Assembly (NCBI RefSeq): GCF_900106775.1
Contig: NZ_FNNQ01000002.1
Coordinates: forward strand, 124,001 to 188,000
DNA from: Marininema mesophilum
GTDB taxonomy: Bacteria > Bacillota > Bacilli > Thermoactinomycetales > DSM-45169
DNA: 64,000 bases
Direction of reading: 5' to 3'
Of this stretch, positions 25,350 through 34,377 are shown one piece after another. The notes beneath the pieces are model-generated. The model was not told where the DNA came from. It was given only the letters and a program-made list of their open reading frames with translations, and did no database searches. The stretch's first letter is position 1; each line of letters opens with the position of its first letter. Both the position numbers and the translations under genes were made by a program.

Positions 25350-25935
25350 GCTGATTTTCCTCCCATGTATCCCGATGACAAACCATCAGGGCAGCTCGTT
25401 TGCCTGCGAGCTCAATTTCTTTTTGGAAGCGAAATCCGCACTTTTCAAAGATATAGATCATCTTTTCGTTGCGAATTTCTGGTTCAGCAACTACTCTTTG
25501 TGTGGCTTGATGTTGAAAAAGACGCCCTGTTAACGTAGATAACAAAGGCTGTGCATACCCTCTCCCTAAGAAGGAGGGAGGTCCGATCAAGAGGTGGATT
25601 CCTTGATCTTCGGGATGAAAATCGATCACTTTTCCAAGGATATCATCCTTGACCCAGTAGGTTTCCCAGTAGCTCATCGGTGTGCCATCTAAGGAGCCGA
25701 TGTGAAGGTCTTGATGTTCATCCGCTAAGAAAGCGGTCAAGTGTTTCTCGTATTGATCACGTGGGATATCGAGGTTCCAGAAGGGAACGACATGGGCCTG
25801 CTTATGCCATTGATAGAGTCGATCAATGTCCCGCTCAAATTCAACAGGACGAAAGGAGATGGTTTTCTGGATTCCAGAATGGAAGGTGGAGAACTCTTCT
25901 TCTGAGGTCTTAGATGTTGGTACTTGTGAGTTCAT
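25342..25935 (-). CDS. rhbD: N-hydroxydiamine acetyltransferase (RhbD/IucB-like)
   Basis: A 197-residue GNAT enzyme with the siderophore acetyltransferase pattern: FERDIDRLYQWHKQ, HVVPFWNLDIPRDQY (about 52-66), HLLIGPPSFLGRGYAQPLL (the acetyl-CoA-binding loop, about 133-151) and VAEPEIRNEKMIYIFEKCGF near the C-terminus. It should acetylate the hydroxylamine made by the monooxygenase to give the hydroxamate. The ATG at 25935 lies inside the end of the synthetase gene (26-bp overlap). The sequence GRGYAQ fits the Q/RxxGxG/A acetyl-CoA motif. Confidence 0.9.
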   Translation of the reverse strand: MNSQVPTSKTSEEEFSTFHSGIQKTISFRPVEFERDIDRLYQWHKQAHVVPFWNLDIPRDQYEKHLTAFLADEHQDLHIGSLDGTPMSYWETYWVKDDILGKVIDFHPEDQGIHLLIGPPSFLGRGYAQPLLSTLTGRLFQHQATQRVVAEPEIRNEKMIYIFEKCGFRFQKEIELAGKRAALMVCHRDTWEENQHV

Positions 25936-27748
25936 GCTTCACCTGCACCCCTCTCGTTAGTGGGTTGTTTACCCGTACATAGACGGATTGACTTTCCATA
26001 GGGCCGACTAACTCGTCCATATCATGAACACGGGTCAAGAGATTCGCCTTACACGGGATTTGCTCGTCATTAAGCAGGCTGTGCAGCAGGGTAGAAGGCT
26101 CACGGTTATCAGGGAGATGGTTTGTCAGTCGTGTGCGCAATTCGGATAAAAGGAGTTCTTCATCGACGAGACCTGCGACACCAAAGCCGTTGATCAATCC
26201 CATGAGATGATTTTGGAAGAAATAGTAGCGGAAACGTTCGTCAGCGACATGATCCTCACACATTGTTTGGCTCTTCTCGTCAATTCCAGGTAGAATGCGT
26301 TGGAGCTCTGGAAAAGTGGAACGGCAATAGTAGTAGCCCTGGTTATCCCGATAGTAGAAATGGTTAGGGTATCCATCGACAAGCTTAATCAGGCTGTTTT
26401 GTTGATGGGCCTCTAAGGCAATTCCATACCGCATATAAAGCCAGATAAGAGGTTCAAAGGAGAGATCCAGGTAGCGCCGGAACCAATCCATGCTTACCTC
26501 ACTGGTACTTCGTTGCTCTTTCTCAGCAATAGCGTGGATGATACGCGCGAGCCGGGATTGCCCATCAAACATGGCATCTTGGCAAAGTCCAGCAATAAGC
26601 GAAACGTGTTTCCCTTCATCCCCTTGGAAAGGATTGACCCTCAAAGAGATCTCAAAGCCAGATTCCTCTTGATCCGGATGGGCGAGTGTGAGGAAGGCAG
26701 GATCTTCGATCACTTGAAAAGTAGGGTGAGCTTCCTTCATTTCTTGACCGATTTGGCTGGCGATGATGCGCGAAACCTCTACGCCTCGTTCCAATTCCTT
26801 GTATTTATTGAGACGGAGGGAGTTGGTGATCTTGATGTTGACAGAGACCTTTAACATAAATTTGGACGTTGGACGATAGAGCGTACGAAGGGAGGAGGTT
26901 GTAAACCAATGGCCTCCTTGAAGACCTAGGTCCGTTACTAGCCCATCCTTTAACCAAGCCTGAACATGGGGCTCTCGGAGTAAGTAGGTCGCCTGCTGAG
27001 GATGAATAGGCAGGAGTGCATACTCGTCAGAGCCACAGTATTCCTTCTTAAATTCTGGGGATAGATCCGGATCTGCCGCCAGTTCAGCTTTGATTAAATC
27101 GGTAGCGCGGTCTTCTGTGGTTGAATCCTCCCGGATTAGAGACAGATGGGCCCGGAAGAAATGAAGGGGGTGGGCTCCCTTTAATTCAGGAGAGTAATCG
27201 TGATGTTCTAGATCAGAGAGTCCCTGACGGCTCTTCGGTGTAGGATGCATGAGATGACCGAAGATGAGGGATTGCTCTGCATCAAGGAAATGAAAATCCG
27301 TGCCGTACAATTCTTCCTGATCTTGCTGGCGGGCATCAACAAAGGATTCAATCTGGCGACAACTTTGAATGATGCGTTCCACCAAATCGCTTGGGAATTC
27401 CTTTAGCCCCTGGGCTATCGTCAATTCCTTCGTTAAAAGGGCAATAAAGGTAACATAGTCGAGTGACATAAACTCCGTTGCTGAGTTTACTCGGTAATAG
27501 AAAGGAAAGGAAAAAAGATGACGCTCTGTTGCAGACCAGTAACGTAATGGGACGAGGAACTCCATCTGATGATGTTTTAATGGACAGTGAATCGCCTTAC
27601 CAATGGGGGAAGTCTGCAATATCGAATAATAGGGACTTTCTGCATAGGACACATCTTCTTGGTTTAGAATCGTGTAGTTGCCAACCTCCTTTAAGTAGCA
27701 ATTAAAGAAGCTCTGCATGGTAGCTTGCCGAGCCGATGTTCGAGGCAT
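25910..27748 (-). CDS. rhbC: NIS siderophore synthetase, IucA/IucC family (RhbC position)
   Basis: A 612-residue synthetase. Recognisable parts are HPTPKSRQGLSD (about 154-165, the conserved HPxxKxRxG substrate loop), LPIHPQQATYLL (about 248-259), TSSLRTLYRP with SVNIKITNSLR, and the C-terminal MRYGIALEAHQQNSLIKL. It should couple citrate to the first N-hydroxy-N-acetyl diamine. The ATG at 27748 follows AAAGGAGAG; the frame stays open upstream but lacks a better site. It overlaps the decarboxylase gene by 47 bp. Order and family match RhbC. Confidence 0.9.
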   Translation of the reverse strand: MPRTSARQATMQSFFNCYLKEVGNYTILNQEDVSYAESPYYSILQTSPIGKAIHCPLKHHQMEFLVPLRYWSATERHLFSFPFYYRVNSATEFMSLDYVTFIALLTKELTIAQGLKEFPSDLVERIIQSCRQIESFVDARQQDQEELYGTDFHFLDAEQSLIFGHLMHPTPKSRQGLSDLEHHDYSPELKGAHPLHFFRAHLSLIREDSTTEDRATDLIKAELAADPDLSPEFKKEYCGSDEYALLPIHPQQATYLLREPHVQAWLKDGLVTDLGLQGGHWFTTSSLRTLYRPTSKFMLKVSVNIKITNSLRLNKYKELERGVEVSRIIASQIGQEMKEAHPTFQVIEDPAFLTLAHPDQEESGFEISLRVNPFQGDEGKHVSLIAGLCQDAMFDGQSRLARIIHAIAEKEQRSTSEVSMDWFRRYLDLSFEPLIWLYMRYGIALEAHQQNSLIKLVDGYPNHFYYRDNQGYYYCRSTFPELQRILPGIDEKSQTMCEDHVADERFRYYFFQNHLMGLINGFGVAGLVDEELLLSELRTRLTNHLPDNREPSTLLHSLLNDEQIPCKANLLTRVHDMDELVGPMESQSVYVRVNNPLTRGVQVKHELTSTNI

Positions 27749-29279
27749 GCTGATTCCACTCTCCTTTCTGTAGTTCCCTTCGTTTGCCTGTTTTCTTGAC
27801 TCGATCAAGGATGGCATGGGTATCTTCTAATGTGGTGCGTGGATTTAATAGGGTTAGCTTCAGGCAGACGTTTCCGTTTACTTTGGTATTGGCTAACACC
27901 ACATCGCCACTTGCTAAAAGGGCATGTCGAATCTCATGATTGATCTGATCTTGCCACTTGGAGTAGGGCATATCTGGGTGGTTCATTTCAGGGATGAAAC
28001 GGAAGACAACCGCATTTAGTTCAGGGACAGGATTGATTACTTCCAATCGTTGGTCTTTAGCAATCATTTGTGCGGTTGCTGTAGCAGTATTGATCGTTTT
28101 TTCGATCATACTGGCAAATTGGGCTCGGCCTAAAGTACGTAGGGAGATGTAAAGCTTTAGCGCGTCGAAACGACGGGTCGTTTGAATTGATTTTCCGACT
28201 AAGTTAGGAATCCCTAACTCTTCGTCCTCAGTAGAGTTGAGATAGTCCGCGTTTTGTTTAATGCGATTGAAATGTTTTACATCGTTCACAAGAAAGGCAC
28301 CACAGCTGATCGGTTGATAAAAGAGCTTATGAAAATCAACAGTGATCGAATGGGCAGCTTCGATGCCCTGTAAACGTTCCTTATAGGAGTTACTTAATAT
28401 CAAGGCCCCACCGTAGGCGGCATCCACATGAAGCCATAGCCCAAGGGCGTGTGCCCGTGAGACTAGTTCAGGTAGAGGATCTATGCTTCCGAAGTCCGTT
28501 GTGCCCGCAGTTGCAACAATAGCAAAGGGGTGAAGGCCATCACCATAGAGCTGTGAAAGTTGCTGGTCTAAATCATCTAAATGGATGCGATGCCTCTCGT
28601 CGGTTTTTACTGTGACGACAGCATCTTCCCCTAAACCAAGGAGTGCCGCGGATTGTTTGACAGTAAAGTGAGCGGCTTCCGAGCATAGGATACGCATCTC
28701 TCTAGCTTCTGGAGGAAGGCCGCGCTTTTGTACATTCCAACCAAACCGAGTCCATGCATAGTGGTCCCGAGCCAGAAGGAGACCCATAAAGTTGGACTGG
28801 GTACCACCACTAGTAAACACACCATCCCCTTGGGGACTTAAGCCAAAGGTACGGCTCAACCACTGAATCATTCGTTCTTCTAACAGAGTGGCGGCTGGGC
28901 TTTGATCCCAGGAGTCCATCGATTGATTGGTGGCACTTACCATGACCTCCCCGGCGAGGGCGGGGATAAGGGGTGGACAATGGAGATGGGCAACGCAGGC
29001 AGGGTGGTGTACTGCGACGGAATGGCCAAGTACCTTTTGGCCCACTTCATAAAGGACCGTATCAAGATGAAGCCCCTCTTCAGGGCAGATAGTGTCTTCC
29101 CTAAGGAGTGAAGAGAGAAAATCTGCTTGTACACCACTCATGGGTTTTTCTAGCGAAGAGAATTGAGTTTGAACGGTATTGACAGCGGCACCTACCGCTT
29201 GTTTGTATGCAGTTTGGGAAGTGCTTGTCCTATTGAGAAACCACTCATCCAGAGACGAGTCGTGGATTGTTTTCATCAT
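27702..29279 (-). CDS. rhbB: L-2,4-diaminobutyrate decarboxylase (PLP enzyme)
   Basis: A 525-residue PLP-dependent group II decarboxylase. It has the GVFTSGGTQSNFMGLLLARD stretch (about residues 155-174), the cofactor-contacting HVDAAYGGA (about 285-293) and the PLP-binding lysine in VDFHKLFYQPISCGAF (about 320). It converts 2,4-diaminobutyrate to 1,3-diaminopropane, the diamine arm of schizokinen and rhizobactin. Its ATG at 29279, after AAAGGA, is 13 bp downstream of the aminotransferase stop, so the two enzymes form one supply module. Confidence 0.92.
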   Translation of the reverse strand: MMKTIHDSSLDEWFLNRTSTSQTAYKQAVGAAVNTVQTQFSSLEKPMSGVQADFLSSLLREDTICPEEGLHLDTVLYEVGQKVLGHSVAVHHPACVAHLHCPPLIPALAGEVMVSATNQSMDSWDQSPAATLLEERMIQWLSRTFGLSPQGDGVFTSGGTQSNFMGLLLARDHYAWTRFGWNVQKRGLPPEAREMRILCSEAAHFTVKQSAALLGLGEDAVVTVKTDERHRIHLDDLDQQLSQLYGDGLHPFAIVATAGTTDFGSIDPLPELVSRAHALGLWLHVDAAYGGALILSNSYKERLQGIEAAHSITVDFHKLFYQPISCGAFLVNDVKHFNRIKQNADYLNSTEDEELGIPNLVGKSIQTTRRFDALKLYISLRTLGRAQFASMIEKTINTATATAQMIAKDQRLEVINPVPELNAVVFRFIPEMNHPDMPYSKWQDQINHEIRHALLASGDVVLANTKVNGNVCLKLTLLNPRTTLEDTHAILDRVKKTGKRRELQKGEWNQHASNIGSASYHAELL

Positions 29280-29292
29280 GTCTCGTTTCCTT

Positions 29293-30669
29293 TCATGCGT
29301 ACACAGGAATACTCTTTTCTGCTGCTTCGACGGCATCAGCAAAACGGGAACATACTTCATCGACTTGTTCAGGGGTGATGATCAGCGGAGGCAGGAAGCG
29401 AACAACGCTACCATGACGGCCACCAAGTTCAACGATCAATTTGCGCTTCATACATTCCTGTTGAATTTTACGTGCCAATTCTGGATGAGCAGGATAGCTA
29501 CCAAGGAGATCAGGATCTCGGCTAGTATCGATAATTTCCACACCGATCATCAGACCACGACCCCTAACATCGCCAATAGAGATAGAACGTTCCCCTATTT
29601 GGGCAAAGTGACGGAAGAATCGTTCTCCCATTTGGGCAGCGTGTTTATCGAGGCGCTCCTGGCGAATCGTACGGATGGTCGCGATTCCTGCAGCCATCGC
29701 CATTTGATTACCACGGAAGGTACCAGAGTGAGCACCTGGTGACCAATTATCCAAATCCTTGTCGTAAACCATGACGGAGAGAGGAAGCGAGCCACCGATT
29801 GCCTTTGAGAGGATCAGTACGTCAGGTACGATACCTGCATGTTCAAAGGCGAACCATTGCCCCGTACGGCCAAATCCAGTTTGTACTTCATCGATGATGA
29901 GGGGAATTCCACGATCACGGGTGATGGTACGGATATCCCGTAGCCAGTCGTCTGGAGCGGGTACAGCTCCCCCCTCTCCTTGAACAACCTCAAGGATCAT
30001 CCCTGCAGGAGAAACAATTCCGTTCTCAGGATCATCCAGTGTACGTTGGATAAATCGACTACCTACTTCAGCGCCCAGGTCTCCACCTAGACCAAAGGGA
30101 CACCGATAAGAATAGGGGTAGGGCAGGAAGTGAACATCGCTCATCAGTCCGGGGACATGCTCTTTAGGACCCTTATTTCCGGTAAGGCTGAGGGCACCGT
30201 GGGTCATGCCATGATAACCACCATGGAAAGAGAGGAGCGAACGTTTTCCAGTGGAGGTTTTCACCAGTTTTAGAGCAGCTTCAATGGCATCGGCTCCAGT
30301 TGGACCACAAAATTGTATCTTCGCTCGGGAAGAGAAGTGGGAGGGTAGCAATGAAAAAAGTTCCTCCACAAATTCATCTTTAATAGGAGTTGTCAGATCG
30401 AGGGTATGAAGGGGATACTTACCGTCGAGAGTTTTTTTTATCGCTTCAATCACAGCGGGGTGGTTGTGGCCAAGGGCGAGGGTACCTGCGCCAGCGAGAC
30501 AATCGTAGTGGACATTTCCTTCTATATCCGTAACGTGAATACCGGATGCTTCGCGGATTGCAATTGGAATCCGGCGAGGATATGAACGGGCGTTGGATTC
30601 CCAACGTTCTTGGTTGGTTAAATAAAAGTCATTAGTGGATGCCTGGGTGAACCGCATCTCAATCACCAT
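29293..30669 (-). CDS. rhbA: Diaminobutyrate-2-oxoglutarate aminotransferase
   Basis: A 458-residue class III aminotransferase that makes L-2,4-diaminobutyrate from aspartate semialdehyde and glutamate. It shows FCGPTGADAIEAALKL (about residues 119-134, PLP phosphate binding), FHGGYHGMTHGALSLTG, LIIDEVQTGFGRTG (about 251-264) and the Schiff-base Lys in LSKAIGGSLPLSV (about 287). It is the first gene of the siderophore operon. The start is ATG at 30669; ATG at 30657 is an alternative and no strong ribosome site decides between them. A promoter and Fur box lie just upstream. Confidence 0.92.
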   Translation of the reverse strand: MVIEMRFTQASTNDFYLTNQERWESNARSYPRRIPIAIREASGIHVTDIEGNVHYDCLAGAGTLALGHNHPAVIEAIKKTLDGKYPLHTLDLTTPIKDEFVEELFSLLPSHFSSRAKIQFCGPTGADAIEAALKLVKTSTGKRSLLSFHGGYHGMTHGALSLTGNKGPKEHVPGLMSDVHFLPYPYSYRCPFGLGGDLGAEVGSRFIQRTLDDPENGIVSPAGMILEVVQGEGGAVPAPDDWLRDIRTITRDRGIPLIIDEVQTGFGRTGQWFAFEHAGIVPDVLILSKAIGGSLPLSVMVYDKDLDNWSPGAHSGTFRGNQMAMAAGIATIRTIRQERLDKHAAQMGERFFRHFAQIGERSISIGDVRGRGLMIGVEIIDTSRDPDLLGSYPAHPELARKIQQECMKRKLIVELGGRHGSVVRFLPPLIITPEQVDEVCSRFADAVEAAEKSIPVYA

Positions 30670-30688
30670 CCCGATGGTTTTCCGAAAA

Positions 30689-30703
30689 TGAGAATCATTA
30701 TCA
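30689..30703 (-). promoter_or_regulatory. Fur box of the siderophore operon
   Basis: TGAGAATCATTATCA on the plus strand matches 13 of 14 defined positions of the palindromic 7-1-7 Fur consensus. It lies between the -10 element and the start codon of rhbA, as expected for iron repression. Confidence 0.88.
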
Positions 30704-30717
30704 TTACCTTGAGGCCT

Positions 30718-30746
30718 ATCGTACCATCAGGCTTGGTTACTGTAAA
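30718..30746 (-). promoter_or_regulatory. Sigma-A promoter of the siderophore operon
   Basis: On the minus strand TTTACA (30746-30741), a 17-base spacer and TACGAT (30723-30718). Confidence 0.6.
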
Positions 30747-31109
30747 TAGTAATTGAAAAAAGTTCTCAATAAATTTTTTGACGGAATATGAAAATTCATG
30801 GAACTAAACGTTCTCAGGTGAAGGCTGCCTAGGAAAGGTTCCTAGTAATTAACTTAAAAGCCATCTCGAGTTCCCTGAGTGGTAGGCTCTAAATATTATG
30901 TATTAAAATAAATGATAAGGATATTTTTGGCTTATTTTGAACGGATATGAAGTAGAGGTTCTATTTTTTTAGAAATATTAGCCTGAAATAAGAATCGGGT
31001 CTGTCCAGATTGTAGGGAGAAGTAGTATGATAAGAGTGTGATTCACTTAATCGATGTTTAATAGCATGGGGCAGTTGGGATTGCGGGGAACTGGAAGGGA
31101 GTATGTAAA
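30747..31109. other. Intergenic region, siderophore operon to small-protein gene
   Basis: This 363-bp AT-rich stretch contains a small CCTAGGAAAGGTTCCTAG-like inverted repeat near 30828-30845 and a TATGAT near 31027 that might be the -10 element of the next gene. No other gene was seen. Confidence 0.5.
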
Positions 31110-31388
31110 ATGGATTTTAGTCAAAGTGAATATGAAAATCTAATGGTTAGTCTGCAGGCTCGGGAGGAAAAAATCCTCTACGTGATGAAGCAGATGTTTG
31201 ATGGACTTTGTGAAGATACAAAACAAGCTCGGGTTGAAAAGACCCTGAATGAGATTTACGATGGCTGGAGTACACTCCAGGAAACTCGTCAGTTGAAAAA
31301 ACGATTGCAACGGATGGCTGGAAAGAATAATCAAGAGATAAAAGCAGAGCCGCAAAATGTACGGAAACTTGGTCAGTCGTCTCGATAA
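31110..31388 (+). CDS. Small charged helical protein, unknown
   Basis: A 92-residue soluble protein, mostly helical by composition, with heptad-like spacing in the central KTLNEIYDGWSTLQETRQLK segment, so a short coiled coil is possible. No family is recognised. It has its own GAAGGGAG site and a good terminator, which supports a real monocistronic gene. Confidence 0.65.
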   Translation: MDFSQSEYENLMVSLQAREEKILYVMKQMFDGLCEDTKQARVEKTLNEIYDGWSTLQETRQLKKRLQRMAGKNNQEIKAEPQNVRKLGQSSR

Positions 31389-31391
31389 AAG

Positions 31392-31425
31392 AAACGCTCC
31401 TTCGTAACGAAGGGGCGTTTCTTTT
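31392..31425. terminator. Terminator between small protein and ABC permease genes
   Basis: A 13-bp stem with one wobble pair, a three-base loop and a following CTTTTT. Confidence 0.85.
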
Positions 31426-31459
31426 TAGGGAAAGAGAGCTAATCTTTAGAGGATGTAGC

Positions 31460-32452
31460 TTATGCCAGTACATCCTTCCTTATAAACACAGCAAAGGCGA
31501 TGAAGAGGCTAACTAAGGACCATACAGTGAGAACGGTAAGGGAAAAAGGTAAGGTCATACCCTCAATCATCATCGGGGTACCGGAAAGATAGTTAGTGAG
31601 GCTCAAATTAGTAAAGACGAAATACTTGATCGTTGTCCATGTGGGGGATAGTTGCGTCAAGAGATTGCCCGCAACAATCGCTGCCAACATGATCCCCATA
31701 CTTGCTGCGGTGCTCCGAACGAGAACAGAGACCATCAGGGATAGGGTTGCGACTGCGATACAGGTAAACCAAGCTAGCCCATAGCTCATCAAAATATATT
31801 TCCATTGGGGTACTAGATGGACACCATTGGTGATGAGTTCGTCATTTTGAGTCTCAAAGCCAGTCAGTACAGGCATATCCCAACCCGAGTAACCAAAGAC
31901 CAATCCTGAAAACAGATAGCCAAGTAGTGCTGTGGCAATGACAATAAAGGAGACGAGGAGCGTCAGTGATAGATATTTAGCAAGAAGAATCTTCCATCGT
32001 CGAATCGGTCGGGTCAACAATAATTTGATCGTTCCCCCTGTATGTTCCGCCGAGACAATATCGGCGGCGACCACAACAATTAATAGCGGCATAAACAGGG
32101 AGATGGCTTGTTCAACAAATTTGCGGATAAAAGTAGGGGCACCTGGAGATGTAGGGTTGATGTCATGATCCAAGTAGTATTGTTGTTGTTGAATGTTGAT
32201 TTTGATCAGTTCACGCCACTCCTCTGGAATACGGCTAGAGGAAAGGCGGTTTTGATTATCGACGATTTGCTGTTGGACGAGGGTTTTCCAATCAGAGGTG
32301 CCTAGATTTTGGATGTTCGTTTGTACAGTACGATATTGGGCATAGGTGAAGATCGGGATAAGTATCGAAAGGATGAGTAGGATAACGAGAATTCGTCTTT
32401 TCCGCACCATTTTTAAAAGTTCATTGTAGAGTAGACCGATGAAATTACTCAA
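31460..32452 (-). CDS. ABC-2 type transporter permease
   Basis: A 330-residue permease with a short cytoplasmic N-terminus, a first transmembrane segment (about 21-40), an extracytoplasmic loop of ~70 residues and five more segments from about 105 to 325. The VSAEHTGGTIKLLLTRPIRRWKI stretch (about 127-149) is the usual cytoplasmic loop of bacitracin/lantibiotic-type ABC-2 permeases. The ATG overlaps the stop of the ATPase gene by 8 bp, so the two subunits are coupled. The substrate is unknown. Confidence 0.87.
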   Translation of the reverse strand: MSNFIGLLYNELLKMVRKRRILVILLILSILIPIFTYAQYRTVQTNIQNLGTSDWKTLVQQQIVDNQNRLSSSRIPEEWRELIKINIQQQQYYLDHDINPTSPGAPTFIRKFVEQAISLFMPLLIVVVAADIVSAEHTGGTIKLLLTRPIRRWKILLAKYLSLTLLVSFIVIATALLGYLFSGLVFGYSGWDMPVLTGFETQNDELITNGVHLVPQWKYILMSYGLAWFTCIAVATLSLMVSVLVRSTAASMGIMLAAIVAGNLLTQLSPTWTTIKYFVFTNLSLTNYLSGTPMMIEGMTLPFSLTVLTVWSLVSLFIAFAVFIRKDVLA

Positions 32453-33374
32453 GGGGACCCCCCTCGGTCATCTGGAGAAAGATATCCTCCAGAGTTGGCT
32501 TTTTTTGTTGAATAGAAGTAACTTGAATACCCGCTTGATTGAGACGGTGATTGACGTTAGCGATTTTATTTTGAGGAAGATGGGTACGAAGTTGACCATC
32601 TTCAAGGAGTTCCACATTCGTGACATCGGGTAAGGACTTTAGCAGGTTGATCGCCTTTTCGGTAGGGGAAAGCTGCCAGATGACAGGAGGCTCTCCTGCT
32701 AGGAGCTGATGGACTTGCCCGGTTTTTACAACACGTCCTTGATGGATAATAGCTACACGATCACATAGAAGTTGTACTTCATGGAGAATATGGCTGGAAA
32801 TAAAGACACTGATGCTTTCTTCCCTGGCGAGACGATAGATAAACTGACGCATCTCGCGGATTCCAGCGGGATCGAGGCCGTTGGTTGGTTCATCAAGGAT
32901 AAGGAGTTGAGGACGGCTAAGTAGGGCCTGGGCAATCCCTAAGCGTTGTCGCATTCCAAGGGAATAGGTTCTAACTCGATCATCGATACGATCTTCTAAT
33001 TCAACGAGTTGTACCACCTCAGTGATTCGTTGTTGGGTGATTCCCTCTGCCATTCGGGCAAAGAGTTCTAGATTTTCACGTCCAGTAAGGTAAGGGTATA
33101 ACTCTGGATTTTCTACAATACAGCCAACATGACGTATCGCTTGCAAAAATTGTTTGCTTAAATCATAGCCTGCAATCTGGATACGGCCCTGTGTGGGACG
33201 GATCAATCCTACGAGCATCCGAATGGTCGTTGTTTTACCTGCACCATTGGGACCAAGGAATCCATAGATTTCTCCCTGCCCAACCGCAAAATTGATGTCA
33301 CGGACGATCTCTCGCTTGCCAATACGTTTTGTGAGTCCATTGACCACGAGAACGTGAGAGGAGTTAGTGTCCAA
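32445..33374 (-). CDS. ABC transporter ATP-binding protein (BcrA-like)
   Basis: A 309-residue ATPase: Walker A GPNGAGKTT (about 39-47), signature YSLGMRQR (about 137-144), Walker B LLILDEPTNGLDP (about 156-168), H-loop SSHIL, and a ~80-residue C-terminal domain. The LGMRQR signature and NGLDPAGI are typical of the BcrA/lantibiotic-immunity group. The TTG start at 33374 follows AAAGGGGG and lies 4 bp after the stop of the SGNH hydrolase gene; the longer frame would overlap that gene without a better site. Confidence 0.9.
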   Translation of the reverse strand: MDTNSSHVLVVNGLTKRIGKREIVRDINFAVGQGEIYGFLGPNGAGKTTTIRMLVGLIRPTQGRIQIAGYDLSKQFLQAIRHVGCIVENPELYPYLTGRENLELFARMAEGITQQRITEVVQLVELEDRIDDRVRTYSLGMRQRLGIAQALLSRPQLLILDEPTNGLDPAGIREMRQFIYRLAREESISVFISSHILHEVQLLCDRVAIIHQGRVVKTGQVHQLLAGEPPVIWQLSPTEKAINLLKSLPDVTNVELLEDGQLRTHLPQNKIANVNHRLNQAGIQVTSIQQKKPTLEDIFLQMTEGGPLE

Positions 33375-33378
33375 TGTG

Positions 33379-34176
33379 TTAACCCCCTTTCTTTTTTTGA
33401 TCCATGGCTTGTAGCAACCGTTCTGCAATGTAGTCGTACCCTTTATCATTGGGGTGAAAATCATCGCTGTAGAGATAGGCTTTAGGGTTAAGTTGGAAGA
33501 TATCATAAATAGGGACGACCACTATCTGATCAAATTCCTGGGCGATGGTTTGAAGGGAGTCGTTCCACTTAATGACTTCTGCTGAAGTTTTCTTATTATC
33601 CGAGAGCGCACCAAAGGGATTGTATAAACCGAGGAGAAAGATGGGTGCATCTCGGTTTTGTTTACGAATGGTTGACAAAATCCTCCGTAGGTTGCTCTCG
33701 TATGCTTGACGTGCCTGTATAGCTTGTTGGTTGTCCAAGGTTTCTAACGAATCACCCTTACGAAAAAGATCGTTGCCTCCTATCGTGATGCTGATCCGCT
33801 TTGCTTCTTTTAGAAGCTGACCAATCCGGCGTTGCTTGATTTGTGCTCGTAATTGATGAGAGGTTTGACCTTTGATTCCTAAATTGACGACATTGACCGA
33901 TGTTTCATTTTTTTGCAGCGTTTGCCGAACTCGACTTACATAACCTTGTCCACTTGAATCCCCAGTTCCTCGGGTGAGAGAATCACCTAAGGCGAGAAAT
34001 AGGGTTTTGTTGCCGGTTGTACCCTTTTCAGGAGTAGCTGACTTTTCCACAGAGGAAGATGAGGAGGCACCAGAGCTATCTTTTAGAGCAATCAGGAAAC
34101 CGGTGAGGAGTAGACATAAACAAACTACAGTTATGATGCTAAATAGCACCCAAACAGGTTGCCCTTTAATTTTCAT
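33379..34176 (-). CDS. Membrane-anchored SGNH/GDSL hydrolase (YpmR-like)
   Basis: A 265-residue protein with an N-terminal signal anchor (about residues 9-30), a Ser-rich linker and an extracellular SGNH hydrolase domain: block I LGDSLTRG (about 63-70, Ser nucleophile), block II Gly in NLGIKGQTS, block III GGND (about 133-136) and block V DDFHPN (about 238-243, catalytic Asp/His). It is a lipase or acylesterase facing outward, similar to Bacillus YpmR. It is the first gene of a three-gene operon with an ABC exporter, so it may act on the exported or sensed lipid-like compound; that link is inference. Confidence 0.88.
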   Translation of the reverse strand: MKIKGQPVWVLFSIITVVCLCLLLTGFLIALKDSSGASSSSSVEKSATPEKGTTGNKTLFLALGDSLTRGTGDSSGQGYVSRVRQTLQKNETSVNVVNLGIKGQTSHQLRAQIKQRRIGQLLKEAKRISITIGGNDLFRKGDSLETLDNQQAIQARQAYESNLRRILSTIRKQNRDAPIFLLGLYNPFGALSDNKKTSAEVIKWNDSLQTIAQEFDQIVVVPIYDIFQLNPKAYLYSDDFHPNDKGYDYIAERLLQAMDQKKKGG

Positions 34177-34377
34177 AAAATGCTCCTTATCTATAATTTG
34201 TAATTATTATCCAAATGAATATCGCCTAAGTTTTTATAGGACCTTTTCAATTAAAAATACAGTTGGAAGATACCACCCGTCAATCTTCTTTCCTATCTTT
34301 TCCGATCAGAAGGGGGGCAAACCGCCCAGTCGTGCATATACATAGAATATATTTGCCTTTTAAGGGAGGAGCCTATT

